A stretch of 64,000 nucleotides of DNA. It comes from Pseudocercospora fijiensis CIRAD86. Lineage: Eukaryota; Ascomycota; Dothideomycetes; Mycosphaerellales; Mycosphaerellaceae. The stretch is from positions 4,631,051 to 4,695,050 of the forward strand of contig NW_006921537.1 in assembly GCF_000340215.1 (NCBI RefSeq), given 5' to 3'. Position numbers and translations under genes: made by a program. Below the pieces are notes generated by a model that was not told where the DNA came from, searched no databases, and saw only the letters and a list, made by a program, of their open reading frames with translations. Numbering within the stretch: the first letter of the stretch is position 1; each line of letters begins with the position of its first letter. Below, piece by piece: positions 10,915 through 22,258 of the stretch.

Positions 10915-13744
10915 GTATTTAGTATAACCGTATCGCCTTGTTTAAAGGTTATTAGCGTATAATACTTATTATAGTAGGTCTTTTAATAGGCCTATACTTT
11001 CTTTAACTTATAAGCTATCTTAGTATAGATTTCTCGCATCTTCTGTATACGTTCTATAGCCGCTAGTGTTTCTAATTAACTAGCTTCCCTTCCTTAGCGG
11101 CCAGTGCTCGGCCTCGAGCGGTAGTTATTATAGCATAGCTAGGTTGTAGCCTATAGTAGCGTAGTAGGGTAATACCTTAGTTAATAAATAAACAGAGTTG
11201 TTATATATAAACTCGGCTAGCTATAGGAGGTCTACCTATTTATTAGGGTCTTCGTTAATATAGCTACGTAAGTACTACTATAGGGTAGCATTCTATCTTT
11301 TAGTTTAACTATCGGTCTAAAGATAGAAGGCTATCGATAGCCGATGCTTTAGTCTTAGGTATAGGCATACCTCGCTCTAGTAGTGCAATATAAAGATCGA
11401 GCTACGGTCTAATACTAGCCCTTTAGGTATACCCTAATAGGTATAGAAGATATTGTTCTGTAGCGCTTCTACTAGGTTAACTAATAACTAATCCTTTCTA
11501 GTAGGAATAAGGCCCTCTAGTAAATAGTATATATGTTTATATATTACTAGTGTAATGTTCCTTTATATTCCGCTTACTATTTAGCTAGTAGTATATACGC
11601 AATAGTAGCTCGTACGACCTCCCTATACTATAGCAACTAGCAAGCTTACTATTATAGTATTACTTAAGAATTTCCTATCTAACTAATTGCCTAGCGGCTA
11701 TATATAAGCGGCCCTTATAGCGTAGGTATCTAGTACTATCGACTAACTAGTTATTACTCTTACTAGATCGAGTCTCGCGTCTACTTATAAGCCGAGTAAG
11801 GCGGGTAATAGTAAAGGCGTCCCTCTACTAAGTACGTAGTAGCTTACTTATAAAGGCTTAACCGCTACCTTATATAAGGTCGCTTAATAGTACCCTCGCT
11901 ATCTTACGTAGTACGTACTATATATATCTAGTAGTACTATTAGCCGGATGAACTGTATTAGTGCTGTCGCCGCTATTACTATAAATAGCGACGCTAATTA
12001 TAGAATCCCTATAGTCTATACTTTACCGTGTTTGTTCTTTACGCGCACAATTAATATAGTAGAAATACCCTTATATTATATACGGATAATACGATCGCGG
12101 TATCCGGAGGTCCGCTTATCCTACTATAACTATATAGTAATATCTATAGTAATCTTATAATATAGGGTAGGAAACAATACATTAATAGACTAGATTTCGC
12201 TATCGTAATTAGGTCGTCTCGATAGACTATTAGTAGGGCTGCTTACGCCTAGCCGATATAGAATATCGAAATCGTACCTAGCGAGGTAGACGGCCTATCT
12301 AGTCTATAACCCCTATAACCCTAGTAACCCTAGTAATTCTACGAAGATTGTTATAGTCCGTATAGACCTAAATAGTATAATATATACCGTTAAGATAGTG
12401 CTGCTAATACTTAAAGGCCTCTACGATTGCTAATAGCTCTTACTTATACGTCTCGTACTAGCGTTCTATATTAATTATCTTCCTTAAGAAGAAGGCAATC
12501 GGGTACTAGTAGCTATTATTACTACTGTCCTATTGTAATAGGATAGCGGATATAGCATGCTATAAAGCGTTAGTCTTAATTTTTAGCGGCTTAATTAGGT
12601 TATAATAGTATAGTAGAAGGGTAGTAGTAAACCGCTCCTTTAAGCTATTAAAAGCGGCTTGCCGCTTATACTCTATTACTCTATCTAAGCTCCCTTAAAG
12701 GATTGTTCTTAGTTTTAGTAAGCTTAGTAAGCGGTAATATATAGCGTAAATAGCCCTTAATAAATCGTCGGTAGAAGTTAGTAAAACTAAGGAACAATTA
12801 GAGTTCCTTAACCGTTATTAGTATAGGCTATTTAGTAATAGTCTTTATATAATTAGGATTAGCCTTAACGCCTTTAATAGAAACTAAGAAGCCTAAGAAG
12901 GGTACCTCCTTAGTAGCGAAGGTATATTTAGAAGGTTTGCAATATAGGCTATAGGCTCGTAGGCAGTTAAGGACCTTTCTAATAGTAGCCTAATAGTTAG
13001 CGATATTAGGTAAATAAGTGTATATTAATATATTATTAAGATAGACGATATATAGGTAGTCTAGTAGGCTAGATAAAGCCCTATTAATATAGGACTAGAA
13101 TGTTGTAGTAGTATTAGCTAGCCTAAAAGGCATTACTAAGTATTTAAAACAGCTATAATAGGTACGGAATATAGTCTTCTATTCGCTACCCTTACGGATA
13201 CGGATACGATAGTATACATTCTTTAAAGCTAACGTAGTATAGAAGTAGGTACCTAATAGGCGGTCTAATGTCTTATTAAGGAGCGGAAGTAGGTAGCGGT
13301 CTTTAATAGTAATAGCATTTAGTGTACGATAATTAATATATAGGCGTAGGCTACTTTCCTTCTTAAGAACAAATAGGATTAGTATACTAGTAGGACTATC
13401 GCTATATCTTATCTGCCTATTAGTAAGGTTTTTATCTAGATATTTACGAAGGATAGCTAGCTCTCTTTTACTAAGGTTATAGTAAGCTAAAAGGAACCTC
13501 CTTACCCTCTATTACTTTAATCTTATAATCTATCTCTTTTAGTAGCGGAATTATAGCGGCTAGATAGTGCTTAAATATATTAATATAGGTTTTTTGGATT
13601 AATAGAGGAATGCGCTCGAGTTAGTTAGGTTCTATACTATTAGGTAGCTCTTCCTTTTTAAGAAGGTTAGTAGTTAGGTTAGTAGCTATAAGATTGCTAA
13701 TAAATAGGACCCTAGTACTACTAGGGCATTTACTAGGATTCATT
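10915..13744 (-). pseudogene. gypsy copy 2 pol remnant (RT, RNase H, integrase)
   Basis: Reading the minus strand, RT lies at about 13500-12640, RNase H at about 12600-12250 and integrase at about 12150-11000. The end at about 10970-10920 matches copy 1 at about 3215-3300 (the post-integrase stretch ITFKQGDIVILST in copy 1). Catalytic functions as in copy 1. Stop codons of the TAG/TAA type are frequent. The chromodomain end is missing because the copy is truncated. Confidence 0.85.
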
Positions 13745-13760
13745 AGACCCCGTAGCAGTT
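13745..13760 (+). repeat. left terminal inverted repeat of hAT-A
   Basis: agaccccgtagcagtt; pairs with the reverse complement of 23549-23564 (agaccctgtagtagtt). Differences between the four ends of the two copies are C/T or G/A only. Confidence 0.85.
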
Positions 13761-13959
13761 TGGCTTCCGAACTACTAAACGTATATAGTTTAGTTTCTTA
13801 GCGCCGAACTAGCTCCCTAGTTCCGGTTTAGTTTTTTCGAACTATATAGATTCCTAGTTTGAACTAGAGACTATATTAGTTTTACTATAAGGATACTCTT
13901 ATTCGACTGCCGGCTACGATTGCCGGCTATAATAGGAACTATATTATATTTACTACGCT

Positions 13960-14175
13960 CTTTTACCGTTACTAGGGCGTAGTTGCCGTTACTAGGGCGT
14001 AGTTTTACTATAAGGACACTCTTATTCGACTGCCGGCTACGATTGCCGGCTATAATAGTTACTAGGTTATATTTACTACACTCTATTACCGTTGCTAGGG
14101 CGTAGTTACCGTTACTAGGGCTTAGTTGCCGTTACTAGGGCGTAGTTGCTATTACCGGGGCGTAGTTACCGTAGT
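13960..14175 (+). repeat. subterminal tandem repeats of hAT-A (about 19-20 bp unit)
   Basis: Repeats of ccgttactagggcgtagtt, in two groups separated by a stretch with tgccggctacgattgccgg that itself occurs twice (about 13910 and 14030). The same array is at about 55740-56040 in hAT-B. Subterminal repeats in hAT elements are usually transposase-binding sites; that role here is inference. Confidence 0.75.
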
Positions 14176-14314
14176 TGCGAAAGCTTACCTATATAACGTT
14201 ACGTAGGCGGCAACATTTAGGGCTTCGCGATATTCTTATATCTTTTAAATTCTTCCTCTATACCTATACTAACAATAACTACTATACGCTACGCCCCTAC
14301 CCCTTTTCCTTATA

Positions 14315-15820
14315 ATAGTAAAAGAGAAGCGCGCCGCGCGCTAAATAGAAGATAGAACTAAAGACCGCGAGTTTGTTTTGCCTTAGTATCTAACTAAAAA
14401 GCGTAAGACTAAAGAGGAGTACTCTACGAAGAAGAATTCCGTACGAGACCGCGAGAGAAAGGAGAAGATAGATAAGGATAAAAGAGCTAAGGATAAGAGA
14501 AGAACGGCGCGGAATAAGGTATTCTATCGATAGCTAGCGCCTATAGAAAAAAGTAAAGGTTAGAATAAGAAGACAACCTAAAAGAAGGCTAAGAGGAGGA
14601 AAGAATTACGGCTAGTTTTCGAGCGTAAAGTTCTAGTAGCGTAAGTTAATCTAGCTAGCGGCCGTAGCTAGTAGCTATAGCCGGCAGCCGTAGCCGGTAG
14701 CTATAGCCGGTATATTTTTCTTTAAAACGTTAACTAATAGTATTTAGACCTATAGCCGCTACCTCTATCGATACGACCGATAGTAATAGAGATATTTAGA
14801 TAGCCGAGAATAATAATACTAGAGTTTAGGATACCGCGATAGAGCTTAATACTACGAATAAAGGAACTAAAAAAAGCGAGGAGATACTATACGTCGATCT
14901 AGTAATAGGTATAGTCTTAGGGCCTAACGCTATAGACGATAAGCGCTAGGAGTAGATCGAGTATAGTTAAAGAGACGAGATACTAGTAAAGGGCTAAGGT
15001 ATAAGTCCTATTAATCTAGAAAATTATAGTTAAAGCTACTACGAAAAGCTAGTAAGGATTAGAATCGAGACTAGTCGTCTTTATATCCTCGATATAGAGT
15101 AGAAGTTTCTTTATTAGTATTAGAGCGAAGCCTTTACGTCTATAAAGGCAAAGTAGCTTGCGATTAATACGATCGAGGCTAGGTATCTAGAGACGGTAGA
15201 AGTATTACTAAAGGAGGAAGGGATATAGGTAATTATTCTATACTCGGTATATATAGCTGGCGTTCGTAGCCGGTAGATACTAATAGTTAAATAGAAAGCG
15301 TTTCTCGAGGGTAGAGTACTACTACTATATAAAATCTTTACTAAGGTAGAGAGGGCTTATATCCGGAATCTAAGCTACTAGTAGGATAGGTTAGCGTTAG
15401 AATTCTCTCAATCTCTATATAAGCCTTAAAAGGATTACCTATTTTAGCGATATAGCTTTATCTCGACTACTCCGTAGGTACCTAACGAAGCTCGAGCGCT
15501 CTTTAAGATCTTTACTAAGAAGCGGAAGGAGTTCGAAGATTAGGATTAGTTAATAGAGCTATTAGTTAGTCTTAGGTTTCGTAGTTAGACTCGGCCTAAG
15601 CATTTACTTATCGAGTATCTTATACCGAAAAAGGATAGATTAAGACTAAAAACGAGCTTAGATTCGTTAGGTATAGTAGCTTAGTTCCGTTAGTAGGAGA
15701 GAGCCGCCGTAAAGAAGGCAAAATTTAGGTAGTTAGGGTAGCTAGGAAAGAGATTCTAGTAGTTAGGCTAGCTAGAGTAGCTAGGAAAAAAAATCTAGTA
15801 GTTAGGTAGCTAGGAAACAA
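14315..15820 (+). pseudogene. hAT-A ORF-A: unrecognised basic/charged protein, three exons
   Basis: I do not recognise this protein. The first exon starts at a probable ATG changed to ATA at 14315 and is very rich in Lys/Arg (REFVLPQYLTKKRKTKEEYS, with TAG at the Q). Intron 1 is 14641-14747 (GTAAGT donor, taactaa branch, TAG end; exon phase 2 joins correctly) and intron 2 is 15229-15294 (GTAATT, tactaat, TAG). Exon 3 includes ARALFKIFTKKRKEFED and a repeated QLGQLGKR-type tail near 15725-15810. Stops are all TAG/TAA. It precedes the transposase on the same strand by about 140 bp. It could be an accessory transposition protein; that is inference. Confidence 0.65.
14641..14747 (+). other. intron 1 of ORF-A carrying GCCGGC palindrome array
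   Basis: GTAAGT donor, taactaa branch site and tatttag acceptor. Removing 107 bp joins gc|a and keeps the frame. The interior contains repeated tagccggc/tagccggt units at about 14660-14712. Confidence 0.75.
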
Positions 15821-16623
15821 AAAAAAAGGTAGCTAGCTATTTACTACCTAGCTATTCCTAACGATACGATACTATAAAAGAAAGGGTGTTTCCCTATAGC
15901 TACTAGTATATATCTACTACTCCTAAGTTCTTACCTTACCGTACGAAACTTTAAAACATGCCGACCGATATTAGAAATATACTAGGCGCTATACTAGGAA
16001 AGGTAATAACGAGACGATAATCGAAATAGTCTAATATACGAGCGAGATTGCGACAACGTCGAGAGGAGGTCGTATACTTACCTTCGAGCCTATCGAGTCC
16101 TAGACGACGATTAGGGCTAGATTTATCCTCTCCGAATCCTAGTAGTAGGAATTTATTATAGGGTACTACTACCTAGTCCTTACCTTTACGGAGTCTAAGT
16201 AGAAGGTTGTTCGGAGATATAAGAATATCGAGTTTTAACCCGGAAATCTTCGAAAAGGCTAGCTAGGTATATCTTTAGAAACCCGAGTATATAGAGTAGT
16301 TTAATTAATAGGTCTATAAGATATAGTTCCCTTTATACTTACGTTTAAAGGAGTATAAACTCCGGAAGTACTCGATACGATAAGGTAGTAAAGAGCGAAC
16401 GGATATATTCTAGAAGTTCTTTATAGAGGGGGTATTATACCGTTATACGACTTCTCGACTTAAAGGTTAACTAGTAATTATCTATAACTTCTACGGTTTA
16501 ATCTTAAAATACCCGAAACTAGGGGATAGGAACTTATCGCCTACGAACTATCTCTATTCTAAACAGTATCGGGAATCTTAAAGAGAGAGGAGAGTTAATA
16601 TAGATATAGCGTTCTAGAAAGAG

Positions 16624-16702
16624 GTACGTCTTCTAAAATACCGGCTATAGCTACCGGCTATAGCTACCGGCTACAGATTCTAGCTACTTTAATTAACCGT
16701 AG
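16624..16702 (+). other. transposase intron with GCCGGC palindrome array
   Basis: GTACGT donor to TAG acceptor, 79 bp, not a multiple of three; its removal is needed to join two hAT-like frames in phase 0. Contains three accggctatag-type units at 16640-16672. Confidence 0.75.
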
Positions 16703-17657
16703 AGATCTAGCTAATTATTATAGGCTACGCTTAAGGAAGCTCTAGGATTAAAGGCTACCGATTTCTCCCCCGAAGACTTGAAGTAACTAGTAAACGAAAT
16801 GCTAGCTATAAACGGTCTTCCGGAAGACTTCTACGAAAGGGAGTCTCTATAGAAGATATATCTATATCTTATAAACTACCCTCCCCTATTTCTCGGCGTA
16901 ATAACCTAGCGTATTATATTCGAAAAGAATAAAGAGGCTACGTTAGACGATATTCGGGAGATCCTCCGTAATACTCGCCGAGTAGCTATTACTATCGATA
17001 GCTAGTTAAGCCGGACTATAAGAGCCTCCTTCCTCTCGATTATACTATACTTTATTAATTCGGATTAGAAACTCTAGGAACTTATAATCGGATTCCTTAA
17101 AATTCTAGGTTCCTATACTAGTAAGGATATAGCGAAGCTTATCTATACGGTAATAGATAGGGTTAGCGTAATAATGAAACTAATCTCGATTACTACGGAT
17201 AACGCTAGTAATAATCGAACATTATATAAGGCGTTATATATACAATTTACTCGTATATATCTTTAAAATTACTAATTATATCGATAGGGTCGAGTACGTA
17301 AAGGAGATTATAAGGTCTATAATCTAGCTTAATCTTCCGAATATTGAGCTCGCTACGATTCCGGATACGTACGATAATACGTACGATAATAACGATAAAG
17401 AGGAGCCTAGTAATAGCCCTAGCCCTATTAAATCGGAGCCGACGTCGATACTAGTTATATCCTTATAGAAGTTTCCCTACCTCGCTTATATAGTTTAAAT
17501 CGCGATCCGAGCCTTCTTTAAGACGCTTAAAATTGCACTATTAAACGACGACTAATAGAAGATCCTAAATAAGGATAAAGCAAAGTCGAAAGTCGAGAAA
17601 CTCGTTATAGTAATAAGACGGGATAAGGTAGAGAGCCTCGCTCTCGTTTTATATTAG

Positions 17658-17726
17658 GTATAACTTTTGTCTATAGCCGGTACCCGTAGCCGGTAACCTA
17701 GTATAGTTCTAACTCTTTTTCTCTAG
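17658..17726 (+). other. second transposase intron with GCCGG repeat
   Basis: GTATAA donor, ttctaac branch site, ctctag acceptor, 69 bp with an in-frame TAA. Contains tagccggtacccgtagccgg near 17673-17693. Confidence 0.7.
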
Positions 17727-19252
17727 CTTCGTCGTCTAGTAATATATACGAACTCGAGCTTATAGAGATATAACCGATTCGAGGCTATTTAAAAGAACCT
17801 AATCGAGCGCCTTAAAACTAATACCTAGAATATCGTATAGAATAAGCGATAGCAAAAGCGGCCTCCTTAGCGCCTACTCCGTTTTACCTAAGACGTTAAG
17901 ACCTAGTTCGATTCGACTTTCTATATAGTTATAAGGGGATATACTTTACGTATCGCTCTCGAGATCTATTAGAGTTCCGAGAGTATTAAGTAGCTTAGGC
18001 TTAGTCCCGCCGAATAGCGCTAAGTAGAGTATCTCGTCGATATTAGTAAGCATTACGCGAAGGTTACTACTACGATTAGAAGAACCCGAGGACCGACAAT
18101 CTACCTTATCTTTACGTACTATAACTAGCTCTTTAACGAGCTCGACGAAACTATAGCTAAGCTAGCTAAGAAGAGCGTTCCCTAGAAAGTAGCTATAACG
18201 AAAGCTGTAGATACCTCCTATACTAAGTTATATAAATATTATAGTGCTACCTTTCAGTCGTTCGGGGATATCTATAGCGTTACGTACTTACTTAACCTAG
18301 TAGAAAAGGATATATACTAGTAGAAGCTAGAATAGAAAGGGGACGAGGAATAGCCTAAGTATTACTAGACTATTCTAGAAAAGATATTCTACGAGCGTCG
18401 GAAAGAAACTAGTCTAAATATAGCTCCTATAAAGAAAAAGAAGGTTTAGATAGCTCTAATATTATACCTGTTTCGTAGGTAGGAAATAGAGGCAGAAGAG
18501 GAAGCAACTACTAAAGTAAATAAAGAAGAGTTCGATCTCTATCGGCGCGTAGGTAAGTACTAATTTAGCGAAACCCGTAGGCTCGGAAAGAGGGCTAATA
18601 ATCTCTAGATCTTACCGGTCTTCTAGACGAATTCGGAGACGATATTCTCGCTATATAGTAGCGGTTAGAGCCTAAGTTTCTAACGATAGCGTCGGTTGCT
18701 CGGGACGTCCTCGCTATACCGAGCGTAGGTATAGGCTATAAGAGGTCTTTTAGTATCGCTCGTTACTAGGGCCGCTTTAATCGAATATACTCGCCTACTA
18801 CCTTCGAATCTATTATAGTATTCCGATACTATCTCCTTTACTAGAATCGCTAAGGTAGGTTACTAAAGATTATACTAAAGGACTTAATCGAGGAATTAGA
18901 AAACCTTAAGATCGAAGAAACCTAGGAGCGCGAAGAGAATACGAAATTTAGTCTAAGCGAAACCCTAATTAGCGATAACGAAGAGAAGGAGGGCGGAGGT
19001 AGAAAGCGATACCGGATTAAGAAGCGGAAACGTATATAGGCTTAGAGTAGCTTTAAGGAGACGAAGCGTTTATATAGAAGGTAACGTAGCCGGCGTATAT
19101 AGCCGGTATATATCTTTAATATATTCCGAATTCCTAGAACCTAAATAGACTAGTTGCTATAGCAACCTACCCCGCTTATATACGGACTATTTCTAATTCT
19201 CTATTCGCTCTTCCTCTCCTTCTTCCCTTTCCCTATATTCTTAAAGATAAAT

Positions 19253-20096
19253 ATACCTTAAGGATTCGGCTCTTCGGGCCTTCCTAAGCTAGCTACCTCC
19301 CCTTCCTTAAGCGACTATCCTTTATACGAATCTAACGATAACCTACTAAGGCGGTTTAATAAAAGACTATTTATTCTAGAAGGTAAGAAGTATTAATATC
19401 TCCTTACGGTTATATACTTATTAATTTTCTAGGTTCTACCGATATACCCTTATCGCCTAAACGCGTAGATAAATATCTTTAGAGACTAAAGGGTAAGGGT
19501 AAAGTAAGCTAAGTATAGGGAGACCGTAGCGAGAACGAGATATCGGAAGAGTAAGACTCTCTATAGTATATACGAAGGAAGGGGATTCCTCGGAAAACAG
19601 TACTAAAAAATAAGAAGGCTTTAGGTAGATAAGAGAAGGCTAAAAAGAATAGGCGGACGAAGGCTATCGCGAAGAAAAGTTATCTTTCTATTAAAAAAAG
19701 GAAATAAGGTAGGACTCGACGATAACGAAGCGGCGCTTTAAACTAGGTACTATTACCCTTCGCTAGATCCGGCTTTTCTAAAACAAAAGAGGGACCGAGC
19801 TTTTAATTACTAAGACTCCCTTCTAGCGACTCGTCCGAGAAATTATATTAGACTTTCGGTCTAGTATACGATTTACGGCTAAAGCAATTAGTACTCTTTA
19901 GAAAGCTACGGAGGTATTTCTCGTAACCGAGCTTAAGCTTTTAAACCTCCTTGCTATCTATACGAAGCGGGTTACTCTTTAAAATAAAGATATATAGCTT
20001 CTAGCTAAAATTCGGCGTCGGTTTATAGCGGATTAGTTAGAAATTGTATTTAGTCGTTAGATTAACCTAGGAGGAGGCCTATTTTCGTATCCTTTT
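19253..20096 (+). pseudogene. histone H3-like gene 1 (long N-terminal tail) carried by hAT-A
   Basis: A histone H3-family protein. The histone fold reads at about 19738-20031: KRRFKLGTITLR, GTELLITKTPF, RLVREIIL, then FTAKAISTL, KATEVFLVTEL, LLAIYTKRVTL and KDIQLLAKIRRR, matching H3 blocks STELLIRKLPFQRLVREI, EAYLV and AIHAKRVTIMPKDIQL. The tail of roughly 150 residues is Lys-rich (RRKGIPRKTVLKNKKALG). Start is ATG changed to ATA at 19253 (ATG kept in copy B). Intron 19383-19432. Copy A has lost one base in an A run near 19690-19702, putting tail and fold in different frames; copy B is in frame. The long divergent tail resembles CENP-A-type H3 in layout only. The end is uncertain. Confidence 0.85.
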
Positions 20097-20430
20097 ACCG
20101 GCTATAGGTACCGGCTATATTTCTAATTTTATCTCCGCGCCGTCTCTAAATCTAAGGTACGAAGTAGAAACCTAGCGCTCTATATTTACCCGGCTGTTAT
20201 AGAGACGAGCTATATTTAGATTAGTTTCTTCGTATATCGTAACCTAGCGGGTAGTAAGCGAAAGGGCGATAGAACGTTTATAATACGTCTCTATTTAGAC
20301 CTAAAATATAAAGGTCCTAAGGAGCCCTAGTATCCTAACTATAAGGAGATTCTTTAGTATTAGTACTTTAATCCTCTATACTACGAGGTAGATAGTAAGC
20401 CTACGAGAGAGAAACTTTAACGAGAAATTC
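20097..20430 (+). pseudogene. unassigned coding-like segment after H3-like gene 1
   Basis: Begins with a GCCGGC repeat (20098-20125). One frame then runs to about 20430 with only TAG/TAA breaks and reads SYIQISFFVYRNLAGSKRKG and YLDLKYKGPKEPQYPNYKEI. It is conserved in hAT-B (about 49510-49850). It may be a last exon of the H3-like gene or a separate small gene; I do not recognise it. Confidence 0.45.
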
Positions 20431-21150
20431 TCTATAATACGTAGCGCTATTATATAGCTATAGATACGTACTAAGTCTAGTAACTCGAAGAAGAATTAAG
20501 ATAGCGTATTAGCGACCGAGGAGGAGATCGATAGTATACTAGTAGAGTCGAGGTCTTATAAGCGAAGTATAAGATAATATAGGCTCCTAGTTATTTAGAG
20601 TAACGTACTATATAAATAACTAGGCGTACTACTCTTATTTACTTACGACCTATATCCTAGGATACTCTTCTCGTACTTTTTATACTCTTTTCTAATACCT
20701 TACCTATAATCGCTCCGCGATAACCGAGTAAATATAAGCTATAGGATTTCCGCTCGGTACCTTAGCCTTCGAGATACGGCGGAGTTAATTCTCTATATTA
20801 CGTAGCGCTATTATATAGCGATAGATACGTACTAAGTCCGGCAACTCGAAGAAGAATTAAGATAGCGACCGAGTAGGAGATTAATAGTATATTAGTAGAG
20901 TCGAGGTCTTATAAGCGAAGTACGAGATAATATAGGCTCTTAGTCGTATAGAGTAACGTACTATAGAAATAACTAGGCGTACTACTCTTATTTACTCACG
21001 ACGTATATCCTAGGATACTCTTCTCGTACTTTTTATACTCTTTTCTAATACCTTACCTATAATCGCTCCGCGATAACCGAGTAAATATAAGCTATAGGGT
21101 TTCCGCTCGGTACCTTAGCCTCCGAGATAGGGCGGAGTTGAATTTAGAGC
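20431..21150 (+). repeat. about 361 bp tandem duplication inside hAT-A
   Basis: Unit 1 from about 20431 and unit 2 from about 20792 share gtagcgctattatatag, agatacgtactaagt and gaagaagaattaagatagcg, through to the end near 21150. hAT-B has the same duplication at about 48790-49520, so it predates the separation of the two copies. No coding frame seen. Confidence 0.85.
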
Positions 21151-21936
21151 GATAGCCGGCACTCGTAGCCGGTATATAGAGACGGTAGTAGGCCTTTTCC
21201 TACTAAATAACTAGCTTGTTTAGTATAGCCTACCTAATATTTCTTATATTTACTAGCAATAGGCCTAGGTTACTTATAAGATTACTATAGCTAGTAAAGG
21301 CATTACTGAAGAATATCTATACTATAGTAGGATACTATTATTACGCCGGCTATTTATTAAAAGAAGGCTTTCGCCTAGTACTATACTAGCTATATATACC
21401 GGCTATATTTCAAAGTTTGCCGTACCTGCCTTTTTTAGCCGTATCTACCTTCTTTCCTTACTCTAACGTTACTATAATATAGGCTTACGCGACGCTTACT
21501 CTATTATCTAGCGATACCGCGATACTACCTCTCTTACTATATTTAACCTTCGTATCGATACCTATACCTCTACGCTCTATATCTACTACCTCTATAATAC
21601 CCTCGCTCCGCGCGCGCCTTTGTATACCTTTATAACGCACTTTTTTCCTTAATTCGACGACTTTTATAATACCGAGTCTACTTAACTAAGTTACGACGCC
21701 TCGTAAGAAGGGACCTACTACTTCTACGGGTCGTAATAAGACCGGAAATAGTAGAACGAGTATATTATATTAACGTAAGAAGGCTACTACTACTATCGCT
21801 AGCTCCGATACTAGAAAGGGCGTCGCGAGTAAGGCTCCGCGTAAGACAATAGCGGGTAAGGCTCTACGTAAGACGACAACTAGCGCTTCTACTACTAGTA
21901 GCAATAATCGTACGAAGCGTCGATAGCGTCTAGGAA

Positions 21937-22027
21937 GTAAGTCCTATTTATAGCCGGTAGCGTAGCCGGTAGCGTAGCCGGTAGCGTAGCCGGCATTCTT
22001 ACTATCTTTTTACTAATCCTTCTTTAG
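21937..22027 (+). other. intron 1 of H3-like gene 2 with GCCGGT repeat array
   Basis: GTAAGT donor, ttactaat branch site, tctttag acceptor. Joining A|CC gives Thr in GTVVLRKIRKYQKS, exactly the H3 sequence context. The intron contains four tagccggtagcg units at 21951-22000. Confidence 0.85.
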
Positions 22028-22210
22028 CCGTAGTCCTCCGTAAGATTCGGAAGTATTAGAAGAGTTCTAATCTCCTAATCTATAAAGCTCCTTTCTAACG
22101 ACTTATTCGCGAAATTGCCTAGGATTATAGAACGGACCTTCGCTTCTAAGCCTCCGCGATAGGCGCCCTTTAAGAGCCTATAGAAGCCTACCTAGTTCGT
22201 ATCTTCGAAT

Positions 22211-22258
22211 ATATATTTCTCTTCTACCTCTTTTCGGACTATACTAATACTATTTTAG
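22211..22258 (+). other. intron 2 of H3-like gene 2
   Basis: 48 bp with tactaatac branch site and tattttag end. The donor reads ATATAT here and ATATGT in hAT-B, consistent with an original GTATGT after T whose TpG sites were hit by RIP. Joining T|CG yields FESVNL, matching H3 FEDTNL. No GCCGGC motif. Confidence 0.75.

Larger units (their letters stand above)
15958..19085 (+). pseudogene. hAT transposase, copy A (multi-exon, RIP-degraded)
   Basis: Cut-and-paste transposase that acts on the terminal repeats. The start ATG at 15958 is kept. The RNase H-like core lies at about 16980-17240: RVAITIDS (first catalytic Asp), then ASFLSIILYFINSDQKLQELI and SITTDNASNN (second Asp), the standard hAT blocks. 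Further on come KTQFDSTFYIV (TRWDSTY block), RGPTIYLIFTYYNQLF, and the C-terminal dimerisation region with VARDVLAIPSVGIGYKRSFS at about 18690-18750. Introns at 16624-16702 (removal restores frame) and 17658-17726 both contain GCCGG-type repeats; a short one near 17250-17290 is likely. TAG/TAA codons at Gln/Trp positions make it inactive. Confidence 0.9.

Noticed and set aside
11948..12160. 70-codon plus-strand open frame
   Set aside because: Antisense to the integrase of gypsy copy 2; no independent support.
13960..14175. CRISPR-like array
   Set aside because: Units are contiguous tandem repeats without regular unique spacers, in a eukaryotic transposon.
20100..20430. Possible tyrosine recombinase of the DUF3435/Starship captain type
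   Set aside because: A short stretch looked vaguely similar, but no catalytic R-H-R-Y pattern could be placed and the element has hAT ends and a hAT transposase.
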